The translations under genes were made by a program, and so were the position numbers. A model generated the notes under the pieces. It ran no database searches, had not been told where the DNA came from, and worked only from the letters and a program-made list of their open reading frames with translations. DNA of 64,000 nucleotides. It comes from Yoonia sp035117555. Its GTDB lineage: Bacteria; Pseudomonadota; Alphaproteobacteria; Rhodobacterales; Rhodobacteraceae. The DNA lies in NCBI RefSeq assembly GCF_035117555.1, contig NZ_JAYKPK010000005.1, positions 1 to 64,000 of the forward strand. The letters are read 5' to 3'. Every line of letters starts with the position of its first letter. The stretch's first letter is position 1. Positions 1 through 7,766 of this stretch are shown one piece after another.

Positions 1-352
1 TGAAAAGTGATTTATATGTTTATGTTCTGGAACATGTTTTATACTTTGTGTTGCCAATATTGTATATTCCTTCTTGTATATGTGCTTTGTGTTATTTGAT
101 GATCTGATAGTTGCATTATGGTTTCCATTTGTTGTTCACTATGGTTTCTGTTATTTTGACAATATAATCTCATAGGCTCAGCAGCTGAAGCTGTTCCTTT
201 TCTTTGAAGCTTTCCAATCGGGCCAACCCTGATCGGTGATTATTGCTTCAAACTATTTTTGGGATTCACTGTTGCGGCGTAATTCCGATTCAGTGATGGA
301 ATAATAACATCTCCAATGCAATTACACAAGAAGAAAGAGATGCAAAGCAGTA
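1..352. other. AT-rich stretch without a recognisable gene
   Basis: No supportable coding region on either strand. The base composition is much richer in A and T than the DNA right of 5200. The only local structure I noticed is a 6-bp inverted repeat, ATGTTC-TG-GAACAT (22-35), which could be an operator or chance. It probably belongs to the integrated element that ends at the tRNA-Cys gene. Confidence 0.5.
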
Positions 353-658
353 TCAAAGTTCAAATTCTATTTTTAACCCAAGGCGACGTTGCAATTCTCT
401 AGTTAATAACTCATCTAATTCAGTCAAGGCATCCTTTTCGGACTGAAAGACAACGGACCACTTATTATAATGTTTATTTGCCCGGCGAATGTTCTTCAAG
501 CAATTGATCAGTGCGTCAGTTGAAAAGTCACGATTAAAATGTGTTTGCCGATAGTAGAAGTTTTCAGTCTTTCGGCAAAATTTACGGGAAAATTCCCGAT
601 AATTCTCCACAACGCCTTCCCTGATCAGGGTGCTGGCAGTGTGCTCCAATAAATTCAA
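353..658 (-). CDS. small hypothetical protein (possibly DUF6626-like)
   Basis: Function unknown. The upstream ATG at 676 is followed, not preceded, by a near-perfect Shine-Dalgarno sequence (AAGGAGGTGA, 673-664). The better-supported start is therefore the TTG at 658, six bases after that site, giving about 101 aa instead of 107. The protein is basic and hydrophilic, with no signal peptide or membrane segment. The pattern around residues 15-45 (an EFSRKF stretch followed by an aromatic FYY) reminds me of DUF6626, a small alphaproteobacterial family, but this is recall and not a search. It lies in AT-rich, probably acquired DNA, with no operon partner. Confidence 0.6.
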   Translation of the reverse strand: MNLLEHTASTLIREGVVENYREFSRKFCRKTENFYYRQTHFNRDFSTDALINCLKNIRRANKHYNKWSVVFQSEKDALTELDELLTRELQRRLGLKIEFEL

Positions 659-1237
659 ATAATTCACCTCCTTCATAACAAGCCATATTTCTATTTATGC
701 TTGCCATAGCAAGATGGGTGTTTTGATGCCGGAAAGCGTGCTTTGGGGGTGTGTCTTGAGGTAATGGCCATATCTGTTCTAGGAACATGGCCATAGAACG
801 CGACAGATGCCGCTACAGTTGCCTAGTCTGGTTTACGTATGGGGCCTTGAGGTCAGGAGCTTAACGGGCCTTTACAGGCTTGCTACGCCCCCTGCCATGC
901 CTGTTCTGGAGTTTGGTCTGCTTTGGGCGGGAATGTTAGGTTTAGCTATACTTCACGACCAGCGTTGCAACCAAGCAGAACTCGGTCGTAGTTTCTTTAT
1001 CCTCAGGCAAGTAAAAACGGGTTACGAATTTACCGAAAAAGGGAGGAATTCACATAATACTGTGACAAGACATACATGTTAGTATACTAATCTCAAGTTG
1101 CTTATACTAGAAATCAGAGCACTATACAGGAGGCTATGGTATTCGACTTTTGCGATTTTCTATTTTTTTGTTAATTCACATATCGCACCAAAGGTAACTT
1201 AGTCCTGGCTATATTGGATTAACCTCAACGTGTTTTG
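659..1237. other. gene-poor stretch, no supported gene
   Basis: About 580 bases without a convincing gene. An open frame on the plus strand (807-1082, 91 codons) and one on the minus strand (582-794) exist, but neither has a ribosome binding site or a recognisable family. Composition shifts from GC-richer (about 700-960) to AT-rich, as expected of a relic of a decayed mobile gene. A TGGCCAT motif recurs at 767-773 and again near 789 as part of a loose inverted repeat. Confidence 0.4.
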
Positions 1238-1591
1238 CTATTTCAGTGCGGCCTCTTCAAAACAAGTCAGTAGCATTGCTTTCCATCCAGACGAAGGCGG
1301 AAGAGATTGAGAAAATTTTTCCAGCCCATCCTTCGCACCTGAGTGGTTGCCCTGGTCTATCTGTTTAATAGAAATTAGTGCAATAGTATCAAGTAGTCCT
1401 AATAGCTCACCGTCGCTCACGAGGTAAGCGAAAGCATCTTTCAAGGGAATATCGAACTCCTTCGCAAATGCTTTTACCGTTGCCTCTTTGTAGCAAGCAG
1501 ATAGGTCGCGAGTATCACTCAAGGACGCCTGCCCAAATAGAGTTGCTAGAAATAGCGTTGAGAAACCTAGTACCCTAATTCTTTTAAGCAT
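1238..1591 (-). CDS. exported hypothetical protein
   Basis: 117 aa. The first 25 residues form a typical Sec signal peptide: basic start MLKRIR, hydrophobic LFLATLF core, cleavage probably after the ASLS region. The mature part is about 90 aa with two cysteines (one near the mature N-terminus in an SACYKE context, one near the C-terminus in LLTCFEE), which could form a disulfide in the periplasm. I do not recognise a family. Stand-alone gene within the AT-rich segment; the ribosome binding site is weak (GAGATTAGAA before the ATG). Confidence 0.6.
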   Translation of the reverse strand: MLKRIRVLGFSTLFLATLFGQASLSDTRDLSACYKEATVKAFAKEFDIPLKDAFAYLVSDGELLGLLDTIALISIKQIDQGNHSGAKDGLEKFSQSLPPSSGWKAMLLTCFEEAALK

Positions 1592-1759
1592 TTCTAATCT
1601 CGTATACTGAGTGTGTAATTTTTGCTACGTGCCATTATTTTGGATAGCATACCCGAAGCTTGAAGCTGGACGAATGGTAGTGATCTTGAAGGGACTTGGC
1701 CACTGGAAGCAGTAGTATCAATTTTTCTAAGTAACTATCAATGAAGATTGTGTGAACAC

Positions 1760-2338
1760 TCACTTAAAGCCCCCCTTGTAAACTGTTATTACAGTGCCAA
1801 CGTTTGCTGGAATATTGAAGTGTGCAGACGGATACCCTTTCAGTACAATAACTTCTCCTTTATGTCCTTTGCCGTAAAAATGTACTCCCCCAAGTGGGAC
1901 TTCTTCCCTTCGGGTTATTATCATTTTGTCCAAGTCAAGCAATCTCGCGGCTAAGTCGTTAATATGCATAGGGCATGTGTTCAGGAATTCACAGCCGAAT
2001 GAAATGTATTCTCCATTCTCTGGCACGCCATCTGGTCTCTGCGAAGTAGCGTGTCCAAAACCTATCCATGACTCTTCGACGCTGTGAGGCCATTGCATTG
2101 AACTGTTTGGGTGAACACAATAGAAACTCGCTTCATTAAATGGCGTGCATTCCATGTAGAGAGCATTCTTTGCATGCTCATGTATTTCTCGGGGTGTCAT
2201 TTCCCAGCTGATGCCTCTTAACCCAAACGGTAAGCCTGCTTCGCTTTTGTCCTCAGCATTAGCAACGTGTAGGTTGCCAAAGCTATAGGCAATCAATGTG
2301 CACAACGTCACAGCGGTCGCTATATTGATTCGCTTCAT
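1760..2338 (-). CDS. exported hypothetical protein with paired cysteines
   Basis: 192 aa with a clear signal peptide (MKRINI, hydrophobic TLCTLIAYSF, likely cleavage after VANA near residue 28). The mature part begins with LPFGLRGISWEMTPREI, a layout seen in many exported proteins of unknown function that start with an 'FG+.G+ + MT..E+' motif. Four mature cysteines (the MECTPF, FYCVHP and GCEFLNTC regions) suggest disulfides, so a periplasmic or secreted location is likely. A good ribosome binding site (AGGTAGG) precedes the ATG. No function can be assigned. Its direction and spacing do not tie it to the gene at 1238-1591. Confidence 0.65.
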   Translation of the reverse strand: MKRINIATAVTLCTLIAYSFGNLHVANAEDKSEAGLPFGLRGISWEMTPREIHEHAKNALYMECTPFNEASFYCVHPNSSMQWPHSVEESWIGFGHATSQRPDGVPENGEYISFGCEFLNTCPMHINDLAARLLDLDKMIITRREEVPLGGVHFYGKGHKGEVIVLKGYPSAHFNIPANVGTVITVYKGGFK

Positions 2339-2526
2339 GACCTACCTTTCCAACTAGCAAAAAGTTCTGTTGTGACCGACTTTGAGTCAACACGGAGCCC
2401 ATGCTTCATTTGCTTGAATTTCAAATCTTTTGGGTGGTTTATCTATCCATTTGGTATTTTTTCCTGACTTGACGTCAACATGGATTCTTCCCACGTCCAC
2501 TTCCAAAGCAACAACATGGAGTCTGG

Positions 2527-3579
2527 ATGGGGCAGGATATCACGACCATTTATCACGCACTGGAACTTGCCAAAACGGCCCAGATCGCCAGCAATTTTAG
2601 CAGGCTAGTTACCCTTCTTGCCGCTTCGGTTGGCACGAAGGTGTCGATCCTATTCCCCGGTCCCTACGGTGCCATCTACCTGCTGACTCAGCCTGCCCGA
2701 AGGCATGTGTGGAACGCCTACCTTGCGACCATACCCACCAAGCGGTTGCTTTCGGATCAGGGAGACGCCATCAGGCAGAATTTGCTGCACGCTTCATCCC
2801 ATACCTTAATAGCCGATGCTTACGGCAACTGCCCCAAAGGCTACCTCGCACTGCTGAAGCGGCTTCCCCATCGTGCTGCCTCACCGCAGTTCTATCGTGA
2901 TCTGCATCGCTTGCTTTCTTCCCAGCCCGATCTTGCGATGCCACTGTGTAACGTGAAGCGGATCAACCACGATCTTGTGAGGCTGCTGCCGGACCTTCCA
3001 CATGATCTGCGGTGTGTGAAGGTGGCCCAAGCCTTTGGCAGCCCCAGCGGCTACGATAACTTCATGGTGGCATACACGCGGCTGACCGGTAGGGACACCC
3101 TATTCGCCGAGGTAATCATGCAGCTGAAGGGTGGTGCCAAGCCCGGTCGGCTGATCGTGGACCTGTATGAGTCCGCCCCACTGCCAGCACCGTTCTTGCC
3201 CAACAACGACCGCATCCGGCATTTGGCCACGGCACGCGAACTTTTGGCGGCTGCACGGGACTTCAAGAACTGTCTTTCCAATTGGATCACCGAAGCCCAT
3301 CATAACCAGAGCCAGTATTACAAGGTGCGGTTGGCCGATGGCACCTTTGCCGTTCTTGAAATCAAGAATGATGCACCAGCTGGGTGGCGGCCGGGCGACC
3401 TGAAGGGCAAGGACAACGAAGATGTGGCCCCGGAACTGACCATGGAAATGTGTGGGTATTTGAACGGGTTCGGGGTCCATCACGGCAGCAGCATCCATAA
3501 CCTTATCCGTCGAGCAGAAAGATCCTGTGCCGGTGTTGATGACAGTGACCTTTCGATCTTCGAACTGGATGATTTCTGA
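2527..3579 (+). CDS. possible PcfJ-like protein
   Basis: 350 aa, cytosolic. The N-terminal two thirds look like an alpha-helical region I cannot assign. The C-terminal part (about residues 235-330) has the sequence rhythm of the PcfJ domain: a leucine/alanine-rich helix, a cysteine in a KNCLSNW block, a YYKVRL strand, a basic/acidic FAVLEIK strand, then LKGKDN and a final helix. PcfJ-like proteins are common on plasmids, phages and integrated elements; their biochemical role is not established. Placing it next to an integrase fits mobile cargo. The assignment is by pattern only. GC content is higher than the genes to its left, so it may have a different origin. Confidence 0.55.
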   Translation: MGQDITTIYHALELAKTAQIASNFSRLVTLLAASVGTKVSILFPGPYGAIYLLTQPARRHVWNAYLATIPTKRLLSDQGDAIRQNLLHASSHTLIADAYGNCPKGYLALLKRLPHRAASPQFYRDLHRLLSSQPDLAMPLCNVKRINHDLVRLLPDLPHDLRCVKVAQAFGSPSGYDNFMVAYTRLTGRDTLFAEVIMQLKGGAKPGRLIVDLYESAPLPAPFLPNNDRIRHLATARELLAAARDFKNCLSNWITEAHHNQSQYYKVRLADGTFAVLEIKNDAPAGWRPGDLKGKDNEDVAPELTMEMCGYLNGFGVHHGSSIHNLIRRAERSCAGVDDSDLSIFELDDF

Positions 3580-3878
3580 ACCGCACTCGCTGATTACCGA
3601 ATCGGTTTGGGAGAATAGACGAACGAAATTAAAAGCGAAATTTTCGCTATCTGATCCCTGGCCGATATTAATTAAAACTTAACCGCGATTGACGAGCCGG
3701 ACAGCCCGCAAGCTGTTGGCATATATGCGTAAAATCCGCACTAACATATTTTCCATTCCCATACGTGGCGGGTGTTTGACAGGTGAATTAAAATCTGTGA
3801 AGACCGCCCCACGCAACCACATCGCCACGTAATGATCAGGATCATTGGCGGTGTGGCCCAACAGTAGAAGGAGATAAT
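3580..3878. other. intergenic region upstream of integrase
   Basis: No gene. It contains an AT-rich palindromic stretch (AGCGAAA-T-TTTCGCT, 3632-3646) just after the preceding gene and a large nested inverted repeat immediately before the integrase ribosome binding site (3817-3856, listed separately). A strong purine-rich site (AGAAGGAGA, about 3866-3874) precedes the integrase ATG. Such a region usually carries the promoter and control sites of an element's integrase. Confidence 0.5.
3817..3856. repeat. nested inverted repeat in integrase leader
   Basis: Outer arms CCACATCGCC (3817-3826) and GGCGGTGTGG (3847-3856) pair over 10 positions with one G-U wobble. An inner perfect repeat, AATGATC-AG-GATCATT (3831-3846), sits between them, offset by the unpaired ACGT. 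In RNA this would fold into a two-part hairpin ending about 10 bases before the ribosome binding site; in DNA it is a dyad that a repressor or recombination directionality factor could bind. Which of these applies is inference. Confidence 0.6.
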
Positions 3879-5027
3879 ATGGGGCGTTCTGCTACAAAGT
3901 TGATCACAGCGACGGACATGAAGAATCTTCAGGTTGGAAAGTCAATTTATGGATACAACTTGAAGGTCACGCGAAATAAAAACGGTAACACGTTTTATGC
4001 AAGTTTTTCGATCAATGGTCGCCGTTACTTCGAACGGCTCGGTACATCTTTGATCGGATACACGCTGAAGCAAGCAAGTCACGCAGCTGCAGAGTATCGT
4101 GCAAAAATTGAAAGGGAAATTCAAAGGGAAAAAGACGGCGATCTGGAAAGCGATATCACGATGAAGGAAGCCGCTAAGATTTATATTGAGGATATGCTGC
4201 ACAATCAAGGAAAGAATTATGCAGCAAAGGAGCAGCACTTTCGCCAGCACCTGATTCCACAGTTCGGCGATATGAAGATCAAGAAAATCCACACGCCACA
4301 GATTAAAGAGTTCCGAACGAAGTTGATCAAGGCGGGGAAGACGACCGCAACCGTAAATAGGATTATGGCAACGCTGAGCAACTTCTACAAGTTCGCTATT
4401 TCCTATCGGTGGCTGCACAAGAAGCCTTACGAGATCGAATCCTTCAAGGAGGAGTTCAAGCCTAAGGATCGCATCCCGGAAACTGAGAAACTTGCCATGT
4501 TGAACGCTGCAAAGGGACCCGGTCAGCACCCTTTGATCCATCTTTTTGTTCTGATTGGGTTTGGAACTGGAATGCGGCACCGTGAAATCTTGAAGATGCG
4601 GTGGGAAAATATCCATTGGGATCGCAATGAAGTGTGGTTGCCTGACTGCAAGACGGGACCACGGATGCAGCTGGTTCCGGTCTCAGTGATTGATGCACTG
4701 CAAGCCCATCAGCTGACTACGAAGCAAAACAAGGGCTATGTCTTCGTGGCTGACACCCCAACTGGTCACATCACCACCATGCGTGATCATTTCGCAAAGC
4801 TTTGTCGTGCTGCGGGTGTTAAGAAGGCTTATACGCCGCACTTCATGCGGCACACCGTTGTTTCCGATATGGCTGAACGCGGCTTTAACACCCTCACCAT
4901 TATGGCAGTGTCGGGACATAAGGTGCCTGCTGTTGTGGCTAGGTATGCACACCTGCACGGCAGTTCGGTTGTTCGGAACGCGATTGAAGGTTTGTTGCCA
5001 ACTCCAAAGGGCGATGTGGCGGCCTGA
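3879..5027 (+). CDS. tyrosine-type site-specific integrase
   Basis: 382 aa, full length for a tRNA-targeting integrase. Residues 1-90 form an arm-binding N-terminus with the usual GRRYFERLG strand; about 93-185 is the helical core-binding domain; about 195-375 is the catalytic domain. Catalytic residues are visible: Arg233 (GMRHRE), His321 and Arg324 (HFMRH), His347 (SGHK) and nucleophile Tyr356 (RYAHL). It catalyses strand exchange between an element attachment site and the chromosome. The gene lies 176 bases from the 3' end of tRNA-Cys, the expected position when the tRNA is the integration target. It is followed by a hairpin terminator. Codon use is more AT-rich than the chromosomal genes to the right. 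Confidence 0.93.
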   Translation: MGRSATKLITATDMKNLQVGKSIYGYNLKVTRNKNGNTFYASFSINGRRYFERLGTSLIGYTLKQASHAAAEYRAKIEREIQREKDGDLESDITMKEAAKIYIEDMLHNQGKNYAAKEQHFRQHLIPQFGDMKIKKIHTPQIKEFRTKLIKAGKTTATVNRIMATLSNFYKFAISYRWLHKKPYEIESFKEEFKPKDRIPETEKLAMLNAAKGPGQHPLIHLFVLIGFGTGMRHREILKMRWENIHWDRNEVWLPDCKTGPRMQLVPVSVIDALQAHQLTTKQNKGYVFVADTPTGHITTMRDHFAKLCRAAGVKKAYTPHFMRHTVVSDMAERGFNTLTIMAVSGHKVPAVVARYAHLHGSSVVRNAIEGLLPTPKGDVAA

Positions 5028-5052
5028 GTCTAATCTAGTCGATGGTTGAACG

Positions 5053-5078
5053 GGCACGCCTACAAGGGCGTGCCTTTT
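5053..5078 (+). terminator. rho-independent terminator after integrase
   Basis: Perfect 8-bp stem GGCACGCC (5053-5060) and GGCGTGCC (5067-5074) with a 6-base loop, followed by TTTT. It sits 25 bases after the integrase stop codon. Confidence 0.8.
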
Positions 5079-5203
5079 GCGTTGATGCCGATGCTCGACT
5101 CGCGTTCGCGATCATTTGCACCGCTATTGCACCAAAGTTCCTAAACTTTTGGCCTGAATCCCTTCGGTCGGGTTGCAAGTATCTGATTTCGCAGGGAAAA
5201 ATC

Positions 5204-5277
5204 TGGAGGCGAGTATCGGAATCGAACCGATCTTCACGGATTTGCAATCCGCTGCATAACCTACCTGCCCACTCGCC
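5204..5277 (-). tRNA. tRNA-Cys (GCA)
   Basis: Read on the minus strand this is a 74-nt cloverleaf with encoded CCA. The acceptor arms GGCGAGT and ACTCGCC pair fully. The anticodon stem GCGGA/TCCGT encloses loop TTGCAAA with anticodon GCA (5243-5245), the T arm is ATCGG/CCGAT around TTCGATT, and the discriminator is U73, the base that marks cysteine tRNAs. Its 3' end faces the integrase, so it is the likely attachment site of the element to its left and has been kept intact by the integration. Confidence 0.95.
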
Positions 5278-5289
5278 AGCCTGGGCGGA

Positions 5290-5319
5290 CCTTTACCGGA
5301 CCCGCGCAACGCGCGTCAA
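5290..5319 (-). promoter_or_regulatory. candidate promoter of tRNA-Cys
   Basis: On the minus strand a TTGACG box (5319-5314) and a TAAAGG box (5295-5290) are separated by 18 bases, ending 12 bases before the mature tRNA 5' end. The -35 matches the alphaproteobacterial consensus well, the -10 only loosely. Confidence 0.4.
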
Positions 5320-5404
5320 GCGGATAACGCGGGCGGCAATCGCGGTTTTCTTTTGCCCGGCGTGGCGATAACCTGCGGGTCAGCGTTTTTGTCACGGATT
5401 TTCC

Positions 5405-6529
5405 ATGCCCCGATCCATTCTGTTTGTAACAGGCACCCGCGCCGATTTCGGCAAGCTGGAGCCTTTGGCCATTGCTGCGCGCGATGCCGGTTTTACCGTG
5501 TCCTTCTTTGCCACCGGCATGCATATGCTGGCCGCCTATGGGTTGACCAAGCTGGAGGTGCATCGCACCACTGGCGTCACGGTGCATGAATTCCTCAACC
5601 AGCGGCCCGGTGATCCCCAAGATATGATCCTTGCCAAGACCGTGATCGGCTTTTCCGACTTTATCCATGAACATCGCCCCGATCTGGTGGTGATCCATGG
5701 TGATCGAGTCGAGGCGCTGGCAACTGCCTTGGTCTGTGCCACCAATTACATCCGCTGTGCGCATATCGAAGGCGGCGAGGTCAGCGGCACGATTGATGAG
5801 ATCTATCGCCATTGTAACAGCAAACTGGCCAGCCATCATTTCGTGTCATCGGATGATGCGGCCAAGCGGGTGATGGCGCTGGGTGAACAGGCCAGCCATA
5901 TTCACGCCATCGGATCGCCAGAGCTGGATTTTCACGCAGGTCCGTCAGGCGTGACTTTGGCCGAGGTCAAGGACCGCTATGCCCTGCCCTTTGACGATTT
6001 CGGGATCTGCGTGTTTCATCCGGTCACGTCAGAGGCCGCCAGCATGGGTGCACAGGCGCAGGCCTTGTTCGGCACGCTGGTCGGGTCGGAGCGGAATTTC
6101 GTGGTGATCGCGCCGAATAATGATCCCGGATCGGCGGCGATTTTCGATGTGATCGCGGATCTGCCCAGGGACAGGTTCCGTGTGCTGCCCTCGATGCGCT
6201 TCGCGCATTTTTCGGAGTTGATGAAGAATGCCGCTGTCATGGTCGGCAATTCATCCGCCGGTGTGCGCGAGGCGCCGTTTCTGGGCCTGCCCTCGCTGGA
6301 TATCGGGACGCGGCAGACCAACCGGGCGAAATCGCCGTCGGTGTTTTTTGCTGCCGCGGGTGATGGCGCGACCATTGCGGGTTTCCTACGCGATCAATGG
6401 GGCCGGGATTATCCACGCCATGATGCCTTTGGCGGTGGGTCGGCGGCGGCGCGCTTTGCGGCGGTATTGGCGGATGAGGCGTTCTGGGATGCGCCGTTGC
6501 AAAAGACATTCCATGACCAGCAAGGTTAA
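5405..6529 (+). CDS. neuC: UDP-N-acetylglucosamine 2-epimerase (hydrolysing)
   Basis: 374 aa, the usual length for this GT-B-fold family. It begins with the characteristic ILFVTGTRADFGKL strand-loop, has VIHGDRVEAL and IEGGEVSGTIDE motifs in the N-terminal domain (about residues 90-145), and the HPVTSEA and GNSSAGVREA motifs in the C-terminal domain. The family converts UDP-GlcNAc (or its derivative) to free ManNAc (or a derivative) plus UDP, feeding nonulosonic acid synthesis. No synthase or CMP-transferase partner (NeuB/NeuA) is in the window. It overlaps the first Kdo transferase by 17 bases, so the product probably serves surface glycan assembly. The symbol is by family resemblance; LegG is an alternative. 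Confidence 0.85.
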   Translation: MPRSILFVTGTRADFGKLEPLAIAARDAGFTVSFFATGMHMLAAYGLTKLEVHRTTGVTVHEFLNQRPGDPQDMILAKTVIGFSDFIHEHRPDLVVIHGDRVEALATALVCATNYIRCAHIEGGEVSGTIDEIYRHCNSKLASHHFVSSDDAAKRVMALGEQASHIHAIGSPELDFHAGPSGVTLAEVKDRYALPFDDFGICVFHPVTSEAASMGAQAQALFGTLVGSERNFVVIAPNNDPGSAAIFDVIADLPRDRFRVLPSMRFAHFSELMKNAAVMVGNSSAGVREAPFLGLPSLDIGTRQTNRAKSPSVFFAAAGDGATIAGFLRDQWGRDYPRHDAFGGGSAAARFAAVLADEAFWDAPLQKTFHDQQG

Positions 6530-7766
6530 GACCGGGCCGGCGCTGCGCGCCTATCTGGCGGCGAGTTATCTGGTGCCTTTGCTGGCCACGCCGATACTGG
6601 CGCGCAGGCGCGAGCGCGGCAAAGAACATGCGACACGCTGGGTGGAAAAGCAGGGGCGCGGGCTGGCCGTGCGCCCTGATAGGCGTCTGATCTGGCTGCA
6701 TGCGGTTGGGCTGGGCGAGGTGATGTCGCTGCGCGGGTTGATCGCGCGGCTGGCGGAAGCACTGCCGAATGTGCAGTTTCTCGTGACATCCAGCACCGCA
6801 GCCTCGGCCCGGGTGTTTGGCGACAACTTGCCGCCGCGCACCATGCATCAGTTTTTGCCGCTGGATGCGCCGGTTTACCGCCAGCGGTTTCTGGATCATT
6901 TCCGGCCTGATCTATGCATCTGGGCGGAACAGGATCTGTGGCCGGGGTTTGTGCATGATCTGCACCGGCGCGGAGTGCCGCAGGCGATTGTGGCGGCGCG
7001 GATGAATGACGCGGCCTTTGCGCGGCATCGCAAGGCCGCGGGGCTTTACCGTGATCTTTACGCACGTCTGGCGCTGATCACGGCGCAGGATGCGGTGACG
7101 GCGGCGCATTTAGCGACACTCGGCGCGGATGTGCGGGTGAGCGGGTCGCTGAAACCGGCAGCGCCTGCTTTGGGCTGTGACGCGGTGGCGTTGCAGGCCT
7201 TGCGGGACGCGATTGGCGCGAGATTCGTCTGGGCCGTGGCACCGTCGCATCCGGCGGATGAGGCGGCAGCGCTGGCAGCGCATGAGGTGCTGCGCGCGCA
7301 GGTCCCGGATGCCTTGCTGATCGTGGCACCGCGCCATCCTGACCGCGCCGATCTGCCCGGCCCTGCCCCGCGGAAATCGCAAGGCACGCGGCCCGGTGCA
7401 GATGATCCGCTGTGGATTTGCGATACTTTTGGCGATCTGGGGCTGGTCTATCGCGTGGCAGATGCTGTGCTGATCGGCGGGACGTTTGATGCGACCGAAG
7501 GGCATAACCCATGGGAGGCGGCGCAATTGCACTGCGCTGTGCTGCACGGTCCGCAGATGGCGAATTTTGCCGCTGATTTCGCCACGCTGGACGCCGCAGG
7601 CGGTGCAATGGCTGTAGCTGACGCCGAAGCGATTACCGCAGCCTTGCTGCGGCCTGATCTTGCGCAGGTCGCAGGCGAGACCCTTGCGGCTGCGCAAGAG
7701 GCCAGCCTTGCCACAGATATGCTTGCCAACGACCTCGCCGCGCTGTTGAAACCGCGCCATGAGTGA
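6513..7766 (+). CDS. 3-deoxy-D-manno-octulosonic acid transferase (first copy)
   Basis: 417 aa from the ATG at 6513. The frame is open further upstream, but that part lies inside the epimerase gene. Two Rossmann domains of the Kdo transferase (WaaA/GT30) type. An N-terminal hydrophobic stretch (about 12-30) anchors it to the inner membrane, then HAVGLGE carries the probable catalytic Glu69. WAEQDLWP is the usual acidic motif of the domain, and the second domain has APRHPDR and GHNPWEAA for CMP-Kdo binding. It transfers Kdo from CMP-Kdo to a lipid A precursor. It overlaps both neighbours, implying translational coupling. It is clearly diverged from the following copy. Confidence 0.85.
   Translation: MTSKVKTGPALRAYLAASYLVPLLATPILARRRERGKEHATRWVEKQGRGLAVRPDRRLIWLHAVGLGEVMSLRGLIARLAEALPNVQFLVTSSTAASARVFGDNLPPRTMHQFLPLDAPVYRQRFLDHFRPDLCIWAEQDLWPGFVHDLHRRGVPQAIVAARMNDAAFARHRKAAGLYRDLYARLALITAQDAVTAAHLATLGADVRVSGSLKPAAPALGCDAVALQALRDAIGARFVWAVAPSHPADEAAALAAHEVLRAQVPDALLIVAPRHPDRADLPGPAPRKSQGTRPGADDPLWICDTFGDLGLVYRVADAVLIGGTFDATEGHNPWEAAQLHCAVLHGPQMANFAADFATLDAAGGAMAVADAEAITAALLRPDLAQVAGETLAAAQEASLATDMLANDLAALLKPRHE

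Noticed and set aside
582..794. Minus-strand open frame of 70 codons overlapping the small hypothetical gene
   Set aside because: Overlaps a better supported gene in another frame and has no ribosome site; I could not relate it to a family.
807..1082. Plus-strand open frame of 91 codons in the AT-rich segment
   Set aside because: No ribosome site, no recognisable family and a changing base composition; probably a relic or chance frame.
1..3878. Second attachment site (copy of the tRNA-Cys 3' end)
   Set aside because: I read this stretch for the tRNA end sequence and found no copy, so none is annotated.
6228..6512. N-terminal extension of the first Kdo transferase frame
   Set aside because: Lies inside the epimerase gene in another frame; the ATG at 6513 starts at the usual family N-terminus.
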